From positions 1 through 61,115 of the forward strand of contig JAZSFJ010000102.1 of the NCBI GenBank assembly GCA_045532145.1: a DNA stretch of 61,115 nucleotides. Direction: 5' to 3'. The stretch comes from SIG459 sp045532145. GTDB lineage: Bacteria; Bacillota; Clostridia; Oscillospirales; Oscillospiraceae. The translations under genes were made by a program, and so were the position numbers. The notes under the pieces are model-generated. The model saw only the letters and a program-made list of their open reading frames with translations, did no database searches and was not told the origin of the DNA. Shown piece after piece: positions 23,624-31,220 of the stretch (its first letter is position 1; each line of letters opens with the position of its first letter).

Positions 23624-24760
23624 GTGAGCATTGACAAAAATTTCGCAACAATCGGGCAAGTCTATGATTTTCTGGTGAAAAAACACGGGGAAACAGGGCA
23701 GTCATTCTCTTTTCCCGAGGCATTGGATAGCCTCCGCTCAGCAGGAGAGCTTTCCCAAATTCCACCTCCTTTTCCGCTTTTTTGTTCCAATATGAGTACG
23801 GATGAATTTCTTGAATTCATGCGCGGACTTTGTATCAATGCAGACCCCATACTTCCCCAGGCCCACACATACATGAGCGACCCGACCATGGAAGAAAAAA
23901 ATCTCTTTCCTGATGGAAAGGATGTTTTCTGCCTTATGAATATGCCATACATGGTGGAGCTGCCCCATTTTCATAAATTCTTTGAGATAACCCATGTGCT
24001 CAAGGGAAAGTGTACCTTTGTCTTTGAAGGGGAGAAGGTCACCCTTTCCGAAGGTGAGCTTTGCATAGTTTCTCCAATGTCGGCACATTGTCTGCCCTTG
24101 GAACCCGGCTGCTTTGCCGTATCAATCGTTGTTCGCCGCAGTACCTTTGATAAGGTTTTCAGGAGCCTTCTGACTCAGAAGGACCTTATAAGCCTGTTTT
24201 TCCGCAGCAGCCTTTATGAGAACAGAAGAGCCAATTACATTCTCTTCAAAAACGGCAGCGACCCCCTTGTAAATCAAACTTTGAAGGAACTTGTTTATGA
24301 ATGCAAGGTTCCGGAGCAATATGCAAATGACTGCGCCGTAAGTCTTCTCAATCTCTACCTTGCCCGGGTGCTCAGAGCATCCAGCAACGCGGTTCAGCTA
24401 TATCGCCACGAGGGATATTCCGAGCGTGACTTCGACTTCTCTCTCGTGCTCAATTACATTCAGCAAAATTACCGTACCGTAACCCTCTCCTCTTTGGCTC
24501 AAACCTTCCATTTCAGCGAGAGCTATCTCAGCAAGCTTATCCATAAAAAGCTTAATAAGAGCTTTACCGAGATACTCAGGACGCTGAAGATGAATAACGC
24601 CCTTGAATATCTTATGAACACCCAAATGAAGATAAGTGAGATTGCGGACGCTGTTGGTTACGACAGCGTGGATCATTTCTCCCGCACCTTCCGCAAGGTC
24701 TACGGTGTGCCCCCGCAGGAATATAAAAAGAGCTATTCGGAGGAAAGCTTGTCCGAATGA
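23624..24760 (+). CDS. AraC-family transcriptional regulator with cupin sensor domain
   Basis: Protein of 378 residues. The middle part (about 105-170) reads as a cupin beta-barrel (PHFHKFFEITHVLKGKCTF, GELCIVSPMSAHCLPL), the usual sugar-sensing pocket. Residues about 270-372 are the double helix-turn-helix of the AraC/XylS family (SSLAQTFHFSESYLSKLIHK; ISEIADAVGYDSVDHFSRTFRKVYGVPPQEYK). It is divergent from the importer operon and is the only regulator in the sugar island, so it is the likely activator for importer, glycosidases and perhaps the ara and rha operons. The start is GTG at 23624, 7 bases after GGAAAGGAGG. Confidence 0.9.
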   Translation: MSIDKNFATIGQVYDFLVKKHGETGQSFSFPEALDSLRSAGELSQIPPPFPLFCSNMSTDEFLEFMRGLCINADPILPQAHTYMSDPTMEEKNLFPDGKDVFCLMNMPYMVELPHFHKFFEITHVLKGKCTFVFEGEKVTLSEGELCIVSPMSAHCLPLEPGCFAVSIVVRRSTFDKVFRSLLTQKDLISLFFRSSLYENRRANYILFKNGSDPLVNQTLKELVYECKVPEQYANDCAVSLLNLYLARVLRASSNAVQLYRHEGYSERDFDFSLVLNYIQQNYRTVTLSSLAQTFHFSESYLSKLIHKKLNKSFTEILRTLKMNNALEYLMNTQMKISEIADAVGYDSVDHFSRTFRKVYGVPPQEYKKSYSEESLSE

Positions 24761-24804
24761 AAAAACCAAGTCTCAGCCGATCGCTCGGCTGAGACTTGGT
24801 TTTT
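24761..24804. terminator. Bidirectional terminator
   Basis: A perfect 20-base stem (24761-24780 with 24785-24804), loop TCGC, with five A on one side and five T on the other. It separates the converging araC-family and antiporter genes. Confidence 0.95.
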
Positions 24805-24807
24805 TCA

Positions 24808-26100
24808 TTATACTTTGCCCTTTGCGGCAATGTGATTCTGGCGGCGGTTTTTCACTTCATCGCTCTTGGGTTTGATGTCACCGGCCTTGGTCAGAGCTAT
24901 CTTGGTCATCATGGGTCCGAAGAGCTCATAAACCAAAACGCCCATAAGTATTATATTGCGGACTACAGCGCCGTCTTCGCCCAGATGGGTGGCTGCGCTG
25001 AGGCTCATGCCCAGTGCTACACCGGCCTGAGGGAATAGGGTAATGCCAAGATATTTGGTAACATTGCTGTCACAGCCCATGGCGCGGGAGGAAAGACCAG
25101 CGCCGAAATACTTACCCACGCAGCGGGTGATAATATACACTACGCCGATAATTACCATGAGGTAGTTGGAGAAGACGTTCAGCTGGAGTTCAGCACCGCT
25201 GAGGACGAAGAAAAGGGTGAAAAGGGGAGCGGTCCAGCGGTCGGACTTTTCCATAAGCTCGTCGGAGAGAGGGCAGGTGTTGCAGAAGATAGTGCCCAGC
25301 ATCATGCAGACAAGCAAGGTGGAGAAGCCAACGGTAACATTTCCAATCTCGAACTTAACCATACTGAGAGCCACGGTGAGAACCACAAAGCCGATAATAA
25401 GGGTCATACGGTTGCGGTTGGAGTGGAAAATCCTCTCAATGGCGTTGAGCACATAACCCAGCACTGCGCCCAGAACAAGGGAGAGTACGATTTCAATAAG
25501 AGGCTCAACGAGGATGGAGATAACATCCACAGCGCCTACCAGCAGAGCACGGGCAATACCGAAGGCCACGGCGAAGCACACAAGACCCACGGCATCGTCA
25601 AGAGCCACAACGGGCAGCAGTATGTCCGTAACAGGGCCCTTGGCCTTATACTGGCGAACCACCATCAGCGTTGCTGCGGGAGCGGTGGCGCTGGCGATTG
25701 CACCCAGAGTAACGGCGGCGGGGAGGGAGAGAGTTTCGGGGAAAGCGAAGTGGAGACCAATCATGGCTGCCTCCACAAGAATAACGGCACAGACACCCTC
25801 GCATATAGCCACAACAACGGCCTGGCGACCGGTGCTTTTAAGCTTTTTGAGCGTGAACTCGTTGCCGATGGCAAAGGCGATGAAGCCCAGAGCCAGATTG
25901 CTTATCATGCTCAGAGAGTGGATGGACTCATAGTTTGTGAAGCCCAGCCCATCAATGCCGAGACGGCCCAGACAGAAGGGGCCTATAAGAATACCGGCGA
26001 TAAGATAGGCGGTAACGTCGGGCAGCTTAAAAATATTGACCACACGGGTCATCAGAAGTCCCGCAATGAGTGCAACTGCAATGGAAAAAAGAAAAGTCAT
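24808..26100 (-). CDS. Cation/proton antiporter (CPA2 family)
   Basis: Protein of 430 residues with about 12 membrane segments of the Na+/H+ exchanger family. The start LPDVTAYLIAGILIGP and the mid-helix VALDDAVGLVCFA, with the two adjacent acidic residues that carry ions in CPA2 proteins, are diagnostic. No C-terminal TrkA-N domain is present, so it is a bare transporter of Na+ or K+ against protons. It has its own promoter and is not in an operon. AAGG lies 8 bases before the ATG. Confidence 0.88.
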   Translation of the reverse strand: MTFLFSIAVALIAGLLMTRVVNIFKLPDVTAYLIAGILIGPFCLGRLGIDGLGFTNYESIHSLSMISNLALGFIAFAIGNEFTLKKLKSTGRQAVVVAICEGVCAVILVEAAMIGLHFAFPETLSLPAAVTLGAIASATAPAATLMVVRQYKAKGPVTDILLPVVALDDAVGLVCFAVAFGIARALLVGAVDVISILVEPLIEIVLSLVLGAVLGYVLNAIERIFHSNRNRMTLIIGFVVLTVALSMVKFEIGNVTVGFSTLLVCMMLGTIFCNTCPLSDELMEKSDRWTAPLFTLFFVLSGAELQLNVFSNYLMVIIGVVYIITRCVGKYFGAGLSSRAMGCDSNVTKYLGITLFPQAGVALGMSLSAATHLGEDGAVVRNIILMGVLVYELFGPMMTKIALTKAGDIKPKSDEVKNRRQNHIAAKGKV

Positions 26101-26145
26101 ATTATGTACCTTCTTATGTTATATATAATTCTGAATGTCCCCTAG

Positions 26146-26174
26146 AATATACAACTTTTTCATTCTCATTACAA
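26146..26174 (-). promoter_or_regulatory. Sigma-A promoter of the antiporter gene
   Basis: On the minus strand TTGTAA (26169-26174), a 17-base spacer and TATATT (26146-26151). Confidence 0.6.
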
Positions 26175-26258
26175 GAAGAAAAATTCACCGAATATCAGGG
26201 CTTTCAAGGCCATTTTGCAGACGAAATACACATATTGTTTTAGCGGGAGGGATGTGCT

Positions 26259-27353
26259 ATGATGGAGAAAACAGCGAAAGGCGGTAAGGGACAAATGACC
26301 TACAGCGAATTTTTGAAAGCAGGGGACGAGCAGATAAGACTCATGCTCTTTGACAGTCTCTCCGCCGCTCCCGAGATAAGAAGAAAGCAGCTTATTGAAG
26401 CGGTCATAGCAAAAATATCCTTTACTCAGCAGCAGCTTGAGAATACCTCCCCGGGCAGCGAGCTGGTCTCCGCCAAGAGCCGCATTGGCATGATACTCTC
26501 AGGAGCCATGAAGTCCCGCTATATTCTTGAAGATGAGCTGGGCTATATGAGCCTGAACAGCGCGGAGATAAACTATGTGTCCAAATACCAGTGCCGGGAT
26601 TTTGTTGTCTCAGCTTTGGAGGGGGGCAAAAGCTATACAAAGCAGGAGCTTTTCCGCATGGCGGAGGAGCATTTCTGCAACTGTGAGCTCAGTCCCGAGG
26701 ATAAGGACCTTCAGCTTCGCTCCGTCCTTGGTCAGGTCATAGCGAGGCTTGAAGAGGAAGGCCATATCTGTCGCTGCAGCGATAAAATAAGCCTTATCAC
26801 TGACACTCGATATCCCAGCACCGAGCTTGGCTGCTATCTCCGAGAGGCTGCCTTGGGCGGCAGCGTTGAAAAATACTTCCTCAAGGCTGTTCACACCATG
26901 GGCGGTGAGTGGTTTGAGCTCTATGCCGTGGAGCTTATGGAGAAGTATTTCAAAAAAACCGGCAAGAGTATTATTTCTGCCTCTGTCTCCGGCGGCAGCA
27001 ACGATGGAGGCATAGACGGAATCATAAATACCAAGGACTGGCTGGGCTACCGGGAACTCATACTGATGCAGATGAAAAACCGCAACGCCATAGTCACCCC
27101 CAAGGACGTCCGGGAGTTTTACGGAGCGGTCTGCGCCGAGCAGGGAAGCCGCGGCCTCTATGTGACCATTTCCTCCTTTCACCCCGAGGCCCAGAAGCTC
27201 ATAGACAAGGTGGATAATCTTATCGGCATAGACGGTCACCGAATCTTTCTTATAGCAAAAAAAGTGCGCTACGGCCTTAAATTCCATAAGGGCAAGCTGC
27301 TGATTGACGAGGAGCTTTTCCTGAATCCTATAGGACAGGAGTGTGGAATGTGA
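26259..27353 (+). CDS. Mrr-type restriction endonuclease-like protein
   Basis: Protein of 364 residues. The C-terminal part (about 215-345) is a PD-(D/E)xK nuclease of the Mrr_cat family: FELYAVELMEKYF supplies an acidic helix residue, GGIDGII the metal-binding Asp (Asp253) and LMQMKN the QxK pair (Gln271, Lys273). The first 200 residues are helical with winged-helix character and probably bind DNA. Mrr proteins cut DNA carrying modified bases. No DNA methyltransferase or other defence gene is adjacent. The frame has two consecutive ATG codons (26259, 26262) after GGGAGGG. Its stop overlaps the next gene start (GTGA), so the two are co-translated. Confidence 0.82.
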   Translation: MMEKTAKGGKGQMTYSEFLKAGDEQIRLMLFDSLSAAPEIRRKQLIEAVIAKISFTQQQLENTSPGSELVSAKSRIGMILSGAMKSRYILEDELGYMSLNSAEINYVSKYQCRDFVVSALEGGKSYTKQELFRMAEEHFCNCELSPEDKDLQLRSVLGQVIARLEEEGHICRCSDKISLITDTRYPSTELGCYLREAALGGSVEKYFLKAVHTMGGEWFELYAVELMEKYFKKTGKSIISASVSGGSNDGGIDGIINTKDWLGYRELILMQMKNRNAIVTPKDVREFYGAVCAEQGSRGLYVTISSFHPEAQKLIDKVDNLIGIDGHRIFLIAKKVRYGLKFHKGKLLIDEELFLNPIGQECGM

Positions 27354-28018
27354 ACGGAAAACTATTTGTTCAGGCTATAAGCAAATTCCTGCTTGGCCTT
27401 GTGCTGGTTGGATTGCTGTTATTTCTGCCCGGTGGCTTACACTATCCTCTGGGCTGGCTCTTTATGACCATACTTTTTGCACCTATGTTTATAGCCGGTA
27501 TCGTAATGATGGCAAAGTCGCCCGAACTTCTCCGCAAGAGACTTTCCGCAAAGGAGAAGGAGGGAGAACAGCAGCTTGTAGTAAAGCTCAGCGGACTTAT
27601 GTTTGTTCTCGGCTTTGTGGCTGCAGGACTTGACCACCGTTTTGGCTGGCTGCCCATACCAACATGGATTAGTATTGCTGCGGCGGTGCTGTTCCTCCTG
27701 GCCTATATCCTCTATGCCGAGGTTCTGCGTGAAAATGCCTACCTCTCCCGCATAATCGAGGTGCAGGAAGGCCAGAAGGTTATCGACACGGGTCTTTATG
27801 GCATTGTACGCCATCCCATGTATATGGCGACCCTGCTGCTTTTTCTGAGCATACCTCTTGTTCTGGGCTCTGTGATCTCTCTGATATTCTTCCTTGCCTA
27901 CCCGGCCATTATCATTATGCGCCTGAAAAATGAGGAAGAAGTCCTTGAAGCTGGCCTTGAGGGCTATAGCAAATATAAAAAAAGAGTGAAATACAGACTT
28001 TTGCCTTTTATATGGTAA
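27350..28018 (+). CDS. Isoprenylcysteine methyltransferase-like membrane protein
   Basis: Protein of 222 residues with about five membrane segments. The C-terminal catalytic motif of the ICMT/PEMT group is clear: GLYGIVRHPMYMA, then the helix ending in MRLKNEEEVL and YSKYKKRVKYRLLP. Bacterial members are S-adenosylmethionine-dependent methyltransferases on small or lipid-linked substrates; prenylated proteins are not expected in bacteria. Start chosen as GTG 27350, whose GTGA overlaps the nuclease stop, with AGGAG 8 bases upstream; GTG 27341 would leave no spacing. Coupling to a nuclease gene is odd and unexplained. Confidence 0.8.
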   Translation: MNGKLFVQAISKFLLGLVLVGLLLFLPGGLHYPLGWLFMTILFAPMFIAGIVMMAKSPELLRKRLSAKEKEGEQQLVVKLSGLMFVLGFVAAGLDHRFGWLPIPTWISIAAAVLFLLAYILYAEVLRENAYLSRIIEVQEGQKVIDTGLYGIVRHPMYMATLLLFLSIPLVLGSVISLIFFLAYPAIIIMRLKNEEEVLEAGLEGYSKYKKRVKYRLLPFIW

Positions 28019-28032
28019 TATATATGGTGATA

Positions 28033-28068
28033 AAAAAACCCCTTGAGCTTCTGCTCAAGGGGTTTTTT
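28033..28068 (+). terminator. Terminator of the nuclease-methyltransferase operon
   Basis: Perfect 16-base stem 28033-28048 with 28053-28068, loop TTCT, ending in six T. The mirrored A run makes it usable for the converging symporter gene too. Confidence 0.93.
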
Positions 28069-28121
28069 CTGACTGTCAAAAATAGTGGTTATGTCACATT
28101 TTTGACACTATAAAACTATTA

Positions 28122-29522
28122 TCAGAAGGTGAGGATGCCGAGGGCCTGCAGAAGAAGAATGAGAAGCAGGACGGGGGCAATTACCTTGACCATAACGGAG
28201 TAGAGACCGGCGCGGGCAAACTTGCGGCCGCCAAGGGTGACTTCGTCGATGATGGCCTTGGGCTTGAGCACCCAGCCGATGAGCAGGCAGGTAGCAATGG
28301 CCACAACAGGCATGAGGACGTAGTTGCTGACATAGTCCAGAACGTCAAGTACCTGGCCGACGCTGCCGTTGGGCAGAGCGAGCTCAAAGTAAAGAACATT
28401 GTAGCCAAGGCAAACGATGAGGCCAACAACCAGAGTGAAAATAGTGGCAACGATGGTGGCCTTCTTGCGCTCCCACTTGAACTTGTCCATGAGACTGGAA
28501 ACAATGGCCTCAAGAAGGGAGACGGAGGAGGTCAGAGCAGCGAAGGCAACGGTGACAAAGAAGATGATGCCAACGATGTCGCCTGCAAAGCCCATAGCCT
28601 CGAAAACCTTGGGCAGGGAGATGAACATGAGGCTGGGGCCTGCAGACATGCCCTCGGTGCCCATGAAGGTGTAAACGGCGGGAACGATCATGAGACCGGC
28701 CAGGAAAGCAACCAGAGTATCGAAGAACTCGATGCGGTTGACGCTCTGAACGAGGTTGGTCTCCTTCTTGACATAGGAGCCGTAGGTGATCATGATACCC
28801 ATGGCAACAGAGATGGAGTAGAAAAGCTGGCCCATGGCGTCGGTGAGGATGACCATGAACTTGTTGAAGGTGAGGCCCTCAAAGTTGGGAACGATGTAGA
28901 CCAGAAGACCCTGTATACCGGTGCGGGTAACGCCGCTTTCGTCGGTGTGGCTGAGGGTGAGGGAGAAGATAGAGATAGCGATGATCATCACCAGCAGTAT
29001 GGGCATGAGCACCTTGGAAAGACGCTCAACGCCGCTGTTAACGCCCTTGTAAACAACAATGGCGGTAGCTGCCAGATAGATGACAAACCAAATCATGGGA
29101 CCCCACTGGCTGGTTATAAAGCCGGTGAAATAGCCGTCTGCAACGGCGTCACTGCCGCTGAAGGTGATGTAGGTTGCAAGATACTTCAGGACCCAGCCGC
29201 CGATAGCGCTGTAGTAGGGAATAATCATCATGGGGATGATGCAGGCGATGATACCAAGCCAGCCCCAGTTCTTGTTAAGTACCTTGTAAGCGGTGAGAGG
29301 GCTCTGACCGGTCTTGCGTCCGATGGCGACCTCGGAGGTCAGCAGGGCGAAGCCGAAGGTGAGCACCAGCACAAGATAAACGACAAGGAAAAGACCGCCG
29401 CCGTCCTTGGCAGCCAGATAGGGGAAGCGCCAGATGTTGCCGAGACCGACAGCGCTTCCGGCTGCAGCAAGAACAAAGCCGATGGAGCCTGTAAACTTGC
29501 CTCTCGTAGATTTGTTTTCCAT
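28122..29522 (-). CDS. Sodium-dependent amino-acid/neurotransmitter symporter (NSS family)
   Basis: Protein of 466 residues with about 11 to 12 membrane segments, LeuT type. The N-terminal unwound helix AAAGSAVGLGNIWRFPYLAAKDGGG binds substrate and sodium in this family; other landmarks are the helix 3 region YYSAIGGWVLKYL and FFVTVAFAALTSSVSLLEAIV. It imports an amino acid or amine with sodium, possibly an aromatic amino acid given the aryl-acid module further on, but nothing in the sequence proves the substrate. The ATG at 29522 is used because GAGGAGG precedes it; an in-frame ATG lies 18 bases upstream. A single-gene unit between two terminators. Confidence 0.9.
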   Translation of the reverse strand: MENKSTRGKFTGSIGFVLAAAGSAVGLGNIWRFPYLAAKDGGGLFLVVYLVLVLTFGFALLTSEVAIGRKTGQSPLTAYKVLNKNWGWLGIIACIIPMMIIPYYSAIGGWVLKYLATYITFSGSDAVADGYFTGFITSQWGPMIWFVIYLAATAIVVYKGVNSGVERLSKVLMPILLVMIIAISIFSLTLSHTDESGVTRTGIQGLLVYIVPNFEGLTFNKFMVILTDAMGQLFYSISVAMGIMITYGSYVKKETNLVQSVNRIEFFDTLVAFLAGLMIVPAVYTFMGTEGMSAGPSLMFISLPKVFEAMGFAGDIVGIIFFVTVAFAALTSSVSLLEAIVSSLMDKFKWERKKATIVATIFTLVVGLIVCLGYNVLYFELALPNGSVGQVLDVLDYVSNYVLMPVVAIATCLLIGWVLKPKAIIDEVTLGGRKFARAGLYSVMVKVIAPVLLLILLLQALGILTF

Positions 29523-29642
29523 AATATCCTCCTCTTTCAATATTAAACGAACTTTATCGCTTTAATATGATATTTTATAAGTATAAACCCTTGACTCCTC
29601 AAAGGCAAGAAAAAACTACCTGTTAATTATCAGATTATTAAA

Positions 29643-29686
29643 AAAAAGCCGCCCAAATGCAGCAAATGCAACAAAGGCGGCTTTTT
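29643..29686. terminator. Terminator with a 22-base loop
   Basis: Eleven-base stem 29643-29653 with 29676-29686 (AAAAAGCCGCC against GGCGGCTTTTT). The loop contains two near-identical AAATGCA units. On the minus strand it ends the YczE-type gene. Confidence 0.8.
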
Positions 29687-29697
29687 ATAATCAAATA

Positions 29698-30342
29698 TTA
29701 CTTTTTCTTCTCTATGACCAGCGGCTCCATGTTAAGACCGGGGAAATGCTTGTTGAATATACCTATGCATCTGCCCACAAATATGGCGGTGCAGACGGTG
29801 CCGAGACCCACGGAGTGGAGAGTGCCGGTGCAGCTCAGGTCTATGATGACGCTGGTGGTGACCCAGATAATGTCGCCGCAGGTTTTGACCCGGGAGAGTG
29901 GGAGCTTATACACGGCGCTGATTGTGCGCATGAATGCGTCAGGTGCCGGGAGCATAAGGTCCGCGCCCACAATGAGCACAACGCCCAAAGCGGAGACAAT
30001 GATACCGGGCACCAGCAGCACTATGCGCAGCCAAAGCGCACTTACAGTGAAGTCGATGAGGAGCATGCACAGGTCTATAAGGTATCCGAAAGCAATCGCA
30101 AGAGGCAGGGTCAGGATTATCCTTACAGTTGGACGACGGTTCACTACTATCTGGCCAATGACGCAGAGAACGTGAAAGGCTATAGTGACGTTGCCAAGAG
30201 TGAAGGGAGTTACCGTGCTGATGGCGTCGGGGACGGAGCTGATGGGGGAGATGCCCATGTTCAGACGTTTGATAAAGACGAGGCCAACAGCCATCAATAC
30301 AAGGCCCAGAATATACTGGGGTATTCTGCGTTTGAGATTCAT
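29698..30342 (-). CDS. YczE/YitT-type membrane protein
   Basis: Protein of 214 residues with five to six membrane segments. It starts IPQYILGLVLMAVGLVFIKRLNMGISPISSVP, the usual opening of the YczE/YyaS group, and contains the LPLAIAFGYLIDLCM and LPAPDAFMRTIS segments typical of it. The family is annotated only as an uncharacterised integral membrane group, so no reaction can be assigned. GGTGG lies just before the ATG. It follows spoIIID on the same strand after 69 bases, with no hairpin between them, and may share its transcript. Confidence 0.75.
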   Translation of the reverse strand: MNLKRRIPQYILGLVLMAVGLVFIKRLNMGISPISSVPDAISTVTPFTLGNVTIAFHVLCVIGQIVVNRRPTVRIILTLPLAIAFGYLIDLCMLLIDFTVSALWLRIVLLVPGIIVSALGVVLIVGADLMLPAPDAFMRTISAVYKLPLSRVKTCGDIIWVTTSVIIDLSCTGTLHSVGLGTVCTAIFVGRCIGIFNKHFPGLNMEPLVIEKKK

Positions 30343-30411
30343 AATTCCACCGTTTCTTCTTTGATGGAATCATATTACTATATTTTCTCCAAAAATACAA
30401 GAAAAGTGCTC

Positions 30412-30660
30412 TTATTTTCCCTTGTATTTTACTCTGGTGGCCTCTCCGCCCCGTAGATGACGCTCTGCCTTGTTCTGCTCCAGGACGGCTCTTGCCTGTA
30501 TGTAAAGGGCTTTGTTCAATATTTTGAGCCTCTCGGTGAGGTCCTTGTGTACAGTGGATTTGCTCACGCCGAACTTTTTAGCCGCGGAACGGACCGTGGC
30601 TCCGTTTTCCACAATGTACTGGGCCAGCAGCACGCAGCGCTGCTCTATGTCGGTATTCAC
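30412..30660 (-). CDS. spoIIID: Stage III sporulation transcriptional regulator SpoIIID
   Basis: Protein of 82 residues, nearly identical in layout to B. subtilis SpoIIID (93). The helix-turn-helix GATVRSAAKKFGVSKSTVHKDLTERL and the C-terminal RHLRGGEATRVKYK are family signatures. SpoIIID acts in the mother cell, switching sigma-E genes on or off before sigma-K takes over. GTG at 30660 is preferred over GTG at 30669 because TTGGAG lies 8 bases upstream of the former and overlaps the latter. A well-formed sigma-E-type promoter is found just upstream, as expected for this gene. Confidence 0.96.
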   Translation of the reverse strand: MNTDIEQRCVLLAQYIVENGATVRSAAKKFGVSKSTVHKDLTERLKILNKALYIQARAVLEQNKAERHLRGGEATRVKYKGK

Positions 30661-30690
30661 ATTGACCACTCCAAACTGTTTTGCTAATGG

Positions 30691-30719
30691 AGTATATGCG
30701 AATAGCCCTTAAACTATGA
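30691..30719 (-). promoter_or_regulatory. Candidate sigma-E promoter of spoIIID
   Basis: On the minus strand TCATAGT (30713-30719) and CATATACT (30691-30698) are 14 bases apart. B. subtilis sigma-E promoters resemble TCATATT, 13-15 bases, CATACAAT; both elements match well. spoIIID is a known sigma-E gene. Confidence 0.6.
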
Positions 30720-30720
30720 A

Positions 30721-30770
30721 AGACACAAGCATCGCCCTCCCTTAGGAAAGAGAGGGCGATCTTTGTGTCT
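30721..30770 (-). terminator. Terminator of the paaK-ACT operon
   Basis: A long hairpin: AGACACAA (30721-30728) pairs with TTGTGTCT (30763-30770), and ATCGCCCTC (30731-30739) with GAGGGCGAT (30752-30760). It begins immediately after the stop of the ACT gene. Confidence 0.8.
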
Positions 30771-30771
30771 T

Positions 30772-31206
30772 TTACAAAGCTTCTATATCTTCCTGATCAA
30801 GGATGCTGATACCCTTAGCAGCCAGAATGGCGGCGGCTTTGGGTGCGTCGGCGGTTTTCAGGATCATGTAAGCGTGATCAGCTTCAGGACCGCCCAGGAA
30901 TGCGTACATGTAATCAACATTCATTCCTGCTTCTCCCAGAATTGAGAGAACCTGACCAAGTCCGCCGGGATTATCGGGGATGGCGGCGGCTACCACAGGG
31001 GTGACAGTACAGACAAAACCAGCATCTTTCAGGGCGTGTGTGGCATCATATAGCTTATCAACGATAATCCTTGCAATTCCGAAGTCGCTGGCCTCAGCCA
31101 GGGACAGGGCGCGCATATCAATGTGGCCTGCGGATAAAACTTCGCACATGGATTTGAGGGCGTTGGGCTGATTCTCAAGAAAAACGGAGATCTGTTTTAT
31201 ACTCAT
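30772..31206 (-). CDS. Tandem ACT-domain protein
   Basis: Protein of 144 residues made of two ACT domains (about 1-68 and 72-140): ISVFLENQPNALKSMCEVLSAGHIDMRAL, and DNPGGLGQVLSILGEAGMNVDYMYAF. ACT domains bind amino acids, and stand-alone tandem copies are regularly found beside phenylacetate-CoA ligase and indolepyruvate oxidoreductase genes, where they are thought to sense aromatic amino acids. It lies 14 bases after the ligase stop and shares its transcript; the ribosome site is AGGAGGTAGGG. Confidence 0.88.
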   Translation of the reverse strand: MSIKQISVFLENQPNALKSMCEVLSAGHIDMRALSLAEASDFGIARIIVDKLYDATHALKDAGFVCTVTPVVAAAIPDNPGGLGQVLSILGEAGMNVDYMYAFLGGPEADHAYMILKTADAPKAAAILAAKGISILDQEDIEAL

Positions 31207-31220
31207 TTTCCCTACCTCCT

